Positions 57,748-64,000 of a stretch of 64,000 nucleotides of DNA are shown here, piece by piece. This stretch comes from Daedaleopsis sinensis (Eukaryota; Basidiomycota; Agaricomycetes; Polyporales; Polyporaceae). The stretch lies in assembly GCA_033807695.1 (NCBI GenBank), contig CM066310.1:62001-126000 (forward strand), written 5' to 3'. Numbering within the stretch: position 1 is the first letter of the stretch; each line of letters starts with the position of its first letter. Made by a program: the position numbers and the translations under genes. The notes under the pieces are model-generated. The model was not told the origin of the DNA and made no database searches. It worked only from the letters and a program-made list of their open reading frames with translations.

Positions 57748-58858
57748 GAAAAGTCGGCTTACACATGTACACGCTCCTTTGAGTGTACGTAATGTCAGCG
57801 CGTGAGCTATCGCGCTGGTGCAATCCACGGGGATGTCGTCCCTGAGATGTAAAACTCAGGTCAGTCGTTGAATCGCTGAAACTGTCACAACGTAGACGGC
57901 AAATTCGACCCGTACACGAAGATCGCCTGAAACTGCTCATGAGCTTCCCCCTTTAAAGATCGCACCCGTAGACAACCCCTAACATACCGACGTTCAGCAA
58001 TTACTTGCTCGCCTTCGGCTGCGAGATCGTCTCGATGCCGTGATCTAACACGCGCGTTGACGTTCACACCGCGCACCGTATCTGACCAGGCCAGTGCGTC
58101 TGGATCCAAACTTCGTAAGCTTCGATTATCCTGCTTCCTGGGCGTTACGATGATGCCGAACATATGTTTAGACCATGCCCATCTACATGGCCAAGCACTC
58201 AAACGAGGACGCCCAGCTGCCTTGCGACGTCTCACCACCCCGCAACGATCGGGCATGGTGAGATAACCGATCTACACTCGATCGCCCTTACTCCGGATCT
58301 CGAGGTCTCCTGAGCACCGCGGGCAAGCGCCTTGGCACCCAAGTCCACGGCGGGGCGAGTGCGCGACTGCATCTTTCCTTTCTCGCTTCTAGCTCAGCTC
58401 TTACTACATGTCGAATCCGCGCACGGACGATTGGAGACGTTCGGAACATGGCACTATATCTGGCGCGCCCGCAGCGGAGAAGTGGGACGTGCTGACCACG
58501 TGAGGGCACGGTTCCCTTACACGGGTGCAGCATTCCCGGCGGCGTACCGCGAGCCCTATGCGCCGACGGGAAGGAGTCGCTCGGGCCTGGGACGGGGTGT
58601 GAGTATGCCGCGCTCGTTAAGGTAAGCCCAACTTCTGTCCGCAGAGTTCCAGTGATGCGTGCGCGTCGCGCTTCTAAATGACAATGAGCGCATGAGCGTT
58701 CTAAAGCGGCTGGCAGGCGGACGCCCCGGACATGGCCATAATCATGTACCACTGGCTGACGCCTCCGTCTAAATCGTTTATCCTCTCCATAGTATTTCTA
58801 CCCCGCATTCTCCTCCGCTTGATGACATCTTCCCCTGTCAGCTTCCCTCCGCCTCATC
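57748..58858. other. Intergenic with short frames only
   Basis: Open frames of up to 154 codons occur on both strands, but none resembles a family or shows a convincing exon structure. The last ~100 bases before 58859 are C/T-rich, consistent with the leader of the monooxygenase gene. Confidence 0.5.
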
Positions 58859-60436
58859 ATGGTCTCCCCCGCCTCCGCCCACAACGCCGCCAGCGCAAAG
58901 GGCGCATCTCAGCACACCGTGCTCTACAACGGCCGCACTGCCTCGCACCAGCTCCACATCCTCGTCGTCGGCTGCGGGATGGGCGGGCTCGCCGCCGCCC
59001 ACTGTCTCGGCAAGGCCGGACACAAAGTGACCCTCTTCGAGGCCGCCGCCGCGATCGGCGAGGTCGGCGCAGGCATCCAGGTCACCCCGAACGTCTCGCG
59101 CCTGCTCCGCCGCTGGGGCGCAGGTGCCGCCCTCGAGACCGTCGGCGTCCGGCCCGAAGCGATCGTCCTCAAAAGATACGACACAGGCGAGCGTGTGGGC
59201 TACACGCGCTGGGCAGACATGGACGATAAGTACGGTGCGCCGTATTACCACGTCCACCGCGCGGATCTCCACAAGCTCCTCTTCGACCTTGCGGAGCCGT
59301 ACATGACGCTCCGGCTCAAGTCGCAAGTGGTGAGCGTCGACCCGGACGCGCCCTCGCTGACACTCGCGTCGGGTGAGGTCGTCCATGGGGATTTGATCGT
59401 GGGCGCAGACGGCGTCAAGAGCATGATACAGCGCGTCGTGCTCGGTCACACGAACCCAGCCGAACCGACCGGAGACGCCGTCTATCGCGCGATTGTGCCG
59501 TCCAGCTTGCTGCTTGCCGACCCCGAGCTCAAGGAGCTCGTTGACGTGCCGGAGATGACGGGCTGGATGGGACCGCAGCGGCACGTCATGGCGTACAACA
59601 TTGTGCGTTTCCGAATATCGTTGCCTGGACACAGCTCACCATGCCAATAGAGAGGGAAGAATGAGTACAACGTCGTCCTCGCACACCCTGACGACGGCTC
59701 GGTCGAGTCATGGACAGCGGAGGGTAGCGCGGACAAGATGCGGGCAGACTTTGCAGACTTCGAGCCACGGTGCGCTTTCAGCGGCCACTATCGGGTGCAT
59801 GCACTTACCAGAACGACAGCCTTCGCAAGATCCTGGGTTTCGTCCAGTCCACGCTGAAATGGCGGCTCATGGACCGCAAGCCTCTCTCGACATGGATCCA
59901 TCCCTCACATCGCGTCATTCTCCTCGGCGACGCCTGCCACCCCATGCTCGTACGTGCCTTTACGCTCGCACTCACGTCATCGCCGTGTTCTCACCGTTCC
60001 GCAGCCATACCGCGCCCAGGGCGCCGCGATGGCGATCGAGGACGGCGCGGTGCTCGGCAACCTGCTCTCGCGCCTCACGCACCCCTCGCAGCTGCCCGCG
60101 CTCCTCAGGGGGTACGAGGCCCTCCGCCTGCCGCGCACGGCCGAGACGCAGAACCAGTCCCGCCTGAACCAGAAGATCTTCCACCTGCCCGACGGCCTGG
60201 AGCAGGAGAAGCGCGATGCGGACATGCGTAAGGCGACCGAGGTCGAGTTGAAGCGGTGGCGTGAGGGCAGACGGGCGCCCGAGGATAAGCTCGCGGGCAG
60301 CGCGAACCAGTGGGCGGACGAGGATAAGAATATGGCGCAGTTCGCGTACGATGTGGACGAGGCGGCTGAGAGGTGGTGGCGCGAGGGTGGAGAACGGCGA
60401 GTCGGGGCTGGGATGAGGGAGGAGGCGAGGTTGTGA
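58859..60436 (+). CDS. FAD-dependent monooxygenase, salicylate hydroxylase type
   Basis: Exon 1 (58859-59602) starts MVSPASAHNAASAKGASQHT. It contains the dinucleotide-binding stretch ILVVGCGMGGLAAAHCLGKA and GHKVTLFEAA, then GEVGAGIQVTPNVSRLLRRW, HVHRADLHKLLF and the DG motif GDLIVGADGVKS. Three further exons give NEYNVVLAHPDDGSVESW, RKILGFVQSTLKWRL, the FAD-ribityl motif HRVILLGDACHPML joined by splicing to PYRAQGAAMAIEDGAVLGNL, and a charged C-terminus ending EEARL at 60436. Introns are short GT..AG. Motifs are complete, so it should be an active NAD(P)H-dependent flavoprotein hydroxylase of aromatic acids; substrate unknown. No signal peptide, probably cytosolic. Confidence 0.88.
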
Positions 60437-60880
60437 AGCCGATTAGACTTGCTCGAGTTGTGTTACCTTTGCCTTCCTTGGATCTCCACATCAACGGACT
60501 CGTGCTTTGTTTGTATTGTAGCCACTACGAATCAGATTCATAGATATGGTACTGGACCGTCGCGATAGATAGTACCGTATAGGAACTGGTATGTGAAGGC
60601 CCGGTGTGACGTTGGTGATTGCGCAGGACGCCGGGGCTGCCGGAGACAAGGGTTGTGAGAGCTCTTGCATGCACCTATGAATCGCCATCACCCAACGGCC
60701 CGTCGGAAAAATCTGAGAGAGGGATGATAGTCGAGCGTGTAGAGCGGAGATGAGGCTTCCTCTGTACGTCGATACGCTTTGCACAGTGGTTGCGGATGTA
60801 CAGCCCTGCCCATACTCTGATGAGTGAGAATCTGGAAGAGAAGTATCGACGATGATGCGATGATGCATGATGGGCCAGGG
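60437..60880. other. Convergent intergenic region
   Basis: Lies between the 3' ends of the monooxygenase (+) and the HET-domain gene (-). Nothing recognised beyond presumed 3' untranslated sequence. Confidence 0.5.
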
Positions 60881-63800
60881 TTACGAATGCTGTCCTTGAT
60901 CTCTTCTGAGAATACGGCGAATGAATCCCTTACGGAAGCTCTTCAGCCATCCAGCCTTCTTCTTACTGGGAGCACCGGCGGGTGTTGCAGGACGTGCGGA
61001 GAGGGAGACAGGACCCTCCGGCGCCGCAGCTTCAGAGCGGTGGGACGTACGGGACACCGACTCGGGTTCTTCTCGCGAAGGGGATAGACGCAAAAGAGCT
61101 ACCAATTCTGAGTATGTGTGGTAGCTGGAAAGTCTCGAGTTGGCTGCGGGTGACGGCGGGCGATATGCGTCTGTCATAACACCGATGGCAAGTGCCGCAC
61201 GCCGCTCCCTTCTAAGCTCTGTATTAAGCTCAAGCGTGTCGTCTACCTCAGGAGATGCGCAGCGTTTGGAGCGTCGCAGAACCCATTCAGCGAGATCGTA
61301 TTCGTATTCGCCATCGCGTCTCGAATGCGTACTGCTCGTGCGCAAGGCATTCTCTTCGACAACATCTTGCTGGGCGCGAACAATTACCCTCGGACTTGGT
61401 GGTAGGGATCCCAAAGACATCTGAGAGCTTGTCAAGGAGATGCCACGCGGTAGCGAGAAGTGAGGGAGAGGCTGGGTTATAAGAGGAAGCGGACGGCTTC
61501 GATACATACGACCCCTGGTGACGTCAGGTGCGGTCCGCATGAGGGGAATGGGTGCAGAATCAGGTGCAAGACTACGCGTCCTAAGGCTGTCGTCGGAATC
61601 GGAATCGTCGGATCCTATGGAGTGCACCTCCGCATCACCAGTCGTGCGCGGATACGGCGAAGGAGGCCTACTGTTTCCTGCGGGCCCGGGCTCGCTCGGA
61701 TCCGCATCGGCGGAACTCGAACAAAGGCTTGAACTTGAATCCGATGTACTCTGCTCGAGCTCATACATGCTTCGGCTCCGATTAGGAGTTTGGGGGGACT
61801 CGGAGGCGAAGCGTACGCGTGACGAGCTGAACGACGGATGGCGAGAGTACTCAGTCTCCAGCTCCAGGATACTGAAGCTGCTCGAGACTGCCGATGATGT
61901 GACACTGATCGTCAGGGACGTATTTGACTTGTGGCCTATCGTTGTCCTCGACACAGGTGTCGGTGGGTACTGGGCACCTGGCGCATAGAACCCGGCGGGT
62001 CGGGGTGGCAGGGCGAAGGGGTCCGATTTTATAAAGGGGAAGGCCTCGATGGACTCCTCCATCGTCAGGCTAGCAACGTACGCCTCTGAGGGGCTATCCG
62101 GGCAAGGGGTGAAGGTCAGAGTAAACGTGAGCGTGCAGGCCGAGGTACCCATGGTGCGGCGAAACTCGAATGTCTTCTGCCGCTTCCCATCAGGCCAAAA
62201 ATCAATATGGTCGGAGGTGCACGAGTGGCTAGGTAGAGGACGGTCGTTGCAATAGCTCCACCAGTCGCTATTGGCCAGATCATCCGGTGACTGTGATAGC
62301 TTGAAGAACGCCCAGTGCTCCCCGGCGTGCGCGTGCATTACTTGCCCCTTGGACTGTTTCAACCAGGTGCACCGCCCGAGATGTAATTCGAGTACTGTGA
62401 TACAGCCGTGCTTCCGTTCTAGACACAGAGCGAGCCTCGCTGGCGTGTCCCGACTCCATGAAGAGGGGAAGGGCTTGGGAAGCATGATGCATGGGATCTG
62501 CGCAGCCCGTAGACGAAGGAGGTACCGTCGTGGGATGCGAAATGGTGCGGGCGCGGTGAAGTTAATAGGAATGTCGAGCTTGTGCGGAGTGCGTCTAGGG
62601 GCGGGCAGAATGTAGAGGTCGGTCCACTGTAGATGATAGGGCTGCTGGTTCCGAAGGCTTGAAAGCGGTAGCAGGCGCACGGTGTACTGCCTACGTGGAC
62701 CAGCCGCGTTTTCAACGACGGAGGTGTAGTAGAGATGGCGTCCTGGGTCCACGCCTGCTGCGCACGGTGTAAGCAGAAGACCAAGTGGACCTTGTCGTTG
62801 GCATGATACAAATAGCACTGCGATCTGGAAGCCATCGCGTTCTATGACGGGGAGGTGTGCACGGACCCCGTATGACTTTATGGTGAACTCGGGGATCCTC
62901 GCGGTATCTTGCTTGCTTGGGAACGGTGTGATTTGCTATATGCAGCGGCCTTCAGCACGTTGTGAGCAAAATGTCAACAGAAACGCAGACTCACTTTACT
63001 GGGTCGTTGCGGTAAAGTGTCTAGGCGCACTAAGGTGTCGGTGTCATGCTCGTATAGCGACGAGAACTGGAAAGCGGATGGAGAGCGAGCGAGCAGGTAG
63101 GCGCAAGGATTGTCGCCAACTACGGTCCTGTCGTACGGCGAGAAGTCCGTATGGTTGAAGTGAGGTCCTTTGATGAGCCCTCCCCAAGCAAACAGTGAGG
63201 TGTCGACAGATTTCTTCATAATCTCCTCTTGCAAGCGCTGAAACGCATTCCGTCCTTCTCCGTATAGTGCCGGCATATTGATGTCGAAGATCCCCATGAG
63301 ACAGTACGCCTCGTCCTCCTCTCGCGTGGTCTCGCGCTCTGCAGCCCACGACGTACGCTGGGCAATGCTGTAGTTCCGAATGTTCTCGGGGGAGCGTAAC
63401 ACAGAAATCGGGATCTTCGTGATCGTCTCCAGTGTAGCCGATAGTTCCGCTTTCGTGCCGATGGCCGTCCAGTCCTGCGAGAGAAAGAGGACTTGGTCGG
63501 GCGCGATAAGCTCCTGTAGCGTCCAGCCGCGTCGAAACCATCGACTAGAACGGAGCTGGCGAAATGACTCTATGACAGAGTTTTCCGTCGATAGAACGTC
63601 TTCAAGGTACGCGTAGCAGATCTCGGCCAGCGAGTAGTAGGTGAACATGGAGTTAATGGCTTCAGAGAGCTCGGAGCTGCTCGTCTTGTCTATGCAGCAG
63701 GCATCGTTCCAGATCCACTCGAAGCCCTGGCTCTCCGCGAAGGCGCACGACTGCCTCACTTTCGGGGTCGATCGATCGCGTGGGTTTGAATGGTTGGCGG

Positions 63801-63948
63801 CACACTGAGCAGCGAGAGCTTGGGTTTCTTGGAAAGTCTGTTCTTTCTCATTCCAGACATGCGACAAGATTGCGAATCCCGCTTCTGCGGCCTGTTTTGG
63901 AGACGCAAAATGATGGAGCTCGGCACGGCCGGTGCTGAGGAGCCACAT
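60881..63948 (-). CDS. HET-domain (heterokaryon incompatibility-like) protein
   Basis: Two exons separated by a 59-bp intron (62936-62994; phases fit, RPSK joined to QITPFPSKQDTARIPEF). Start taken at 63948 (MWLLSTGRAELHHFASPKQA), the usual beginning of basidiomycete HET proteins; the frame is also open to an ATG at 63996. HET motifs: AGFAILSHVWNEKEQTFQET, FEWIWNDACCIDKTSSSELS, INSMFTYYSLAEICYAYLED, SRWFRRGWTLQELIAPDQVL, EDEAYCLMGIFDINMPALYG and EGRNAFQRLQEEIM. A ~650-residue C-terminal part follows: a beta-rich-looking region, then a long Ser/Pro-rich, probably disordered stretch and a basic end (KKKAGWLKSFRKGFIRRILR). HET domains trigger cell death on non-self recognition in ascomycetes; in basidiomycetes the role is mostly untested. 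Confidence 0.88.
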
Positions 63949-64000
63949 AAGACTCTGATAGCAAGGCTGTTGATTAGTACATGTTCGTTCGGACATGTCG

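Noticed and set aside
61460..61988. Plus-strand frames inside the HET gene
   Set aside because: Shadows of the Ser/Pro-rich tail encoded on the minus strand.

Overview
The window looks like nuclear DNA of a basidiomycete fungus, most likely an agaricomycete and perhaps a polypore (the lower-rank placement is an inference). Coding DNA is GC-rich. Genes are cut by many introns, mostly 50-65 bp, with GT..AG ends and CTNA-type branch sites. The recognisable families are fungal: HET domain, DUF3533/SNG1, allantoate-permease-type MFS, lam locus, CK1-like kinase expansion, and small secreted Cys-rich proteins. No transposase, reverse transcriptase, rRNA or CRISPR was seen.

Region 1 (1-19256) is a direct tandem array with a 9,226-bp period. 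Two full-length copies (1-9226 and 9227-18452) look identical, and a third, partial copy runs into a full-length WDR48/UAF1-like gene (17142-21698). Each unit carries a 3'-truncated copy of that gene, one exon shard of a SNF2/STH1-type ATPase, a decayed 5' piece of an MFS transporter gene, one hypothetical ORF, a nested ~480-bp repeat and a tRNA-like Pol III element.

Region 2 (21.7-30.8 kb) is gene-poor. It holds a ~1.1-kb duplicated segment carrying a pair of small secreted proteins, an HNH-type protein, and an eight-exon multi-pass membrane protein whose exons sum to an exact reading frame.

Region 3 (31.3-38.5 kb) holds an intact MFS transporter, a DUF3533/SNG1-like gene with a 1.38-kb intron full of ~350-bp tandem repeats, and a tRNA-Glu(CTC).

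Region 4 (38.7-50.9 kb) is a patchwork. Three CK1-like kinase genes alternate with decayed pieces of two genes that are intact elsewhere in the window: two shards of the biotin carboxylase gene and two of WDR48. One WDR48 relic is nearly full length and inverted, and still has a tRNA-Glu half at its 5' side.

Region 5 (51.2-57.7 kb) is a divergent lam-type locus. One gene is a four-module biotin-dependent carboxylase (biotin carboxylase, KipA, KipI, biotinyl domain). The other is a LamB/YcsF (PxpA-like) protein. They share a ~270-bp promoter and plausibly act together on a lactam such as 2-pyrrolidinone or 5-oxoproline.

Region 6 (58.8-64 kb) holds a salicylate-hydroxylase-type FAD monooxygenase and a HET-domain protein.

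The most unusual aspect is that the locus repeatedly contains truncated, inverted or tandem pieces of its own genes (WDR48, the carboxylase, the MFS gene, the kinase, tRNA-Glu), with no mobile-element genes visible to explain them.
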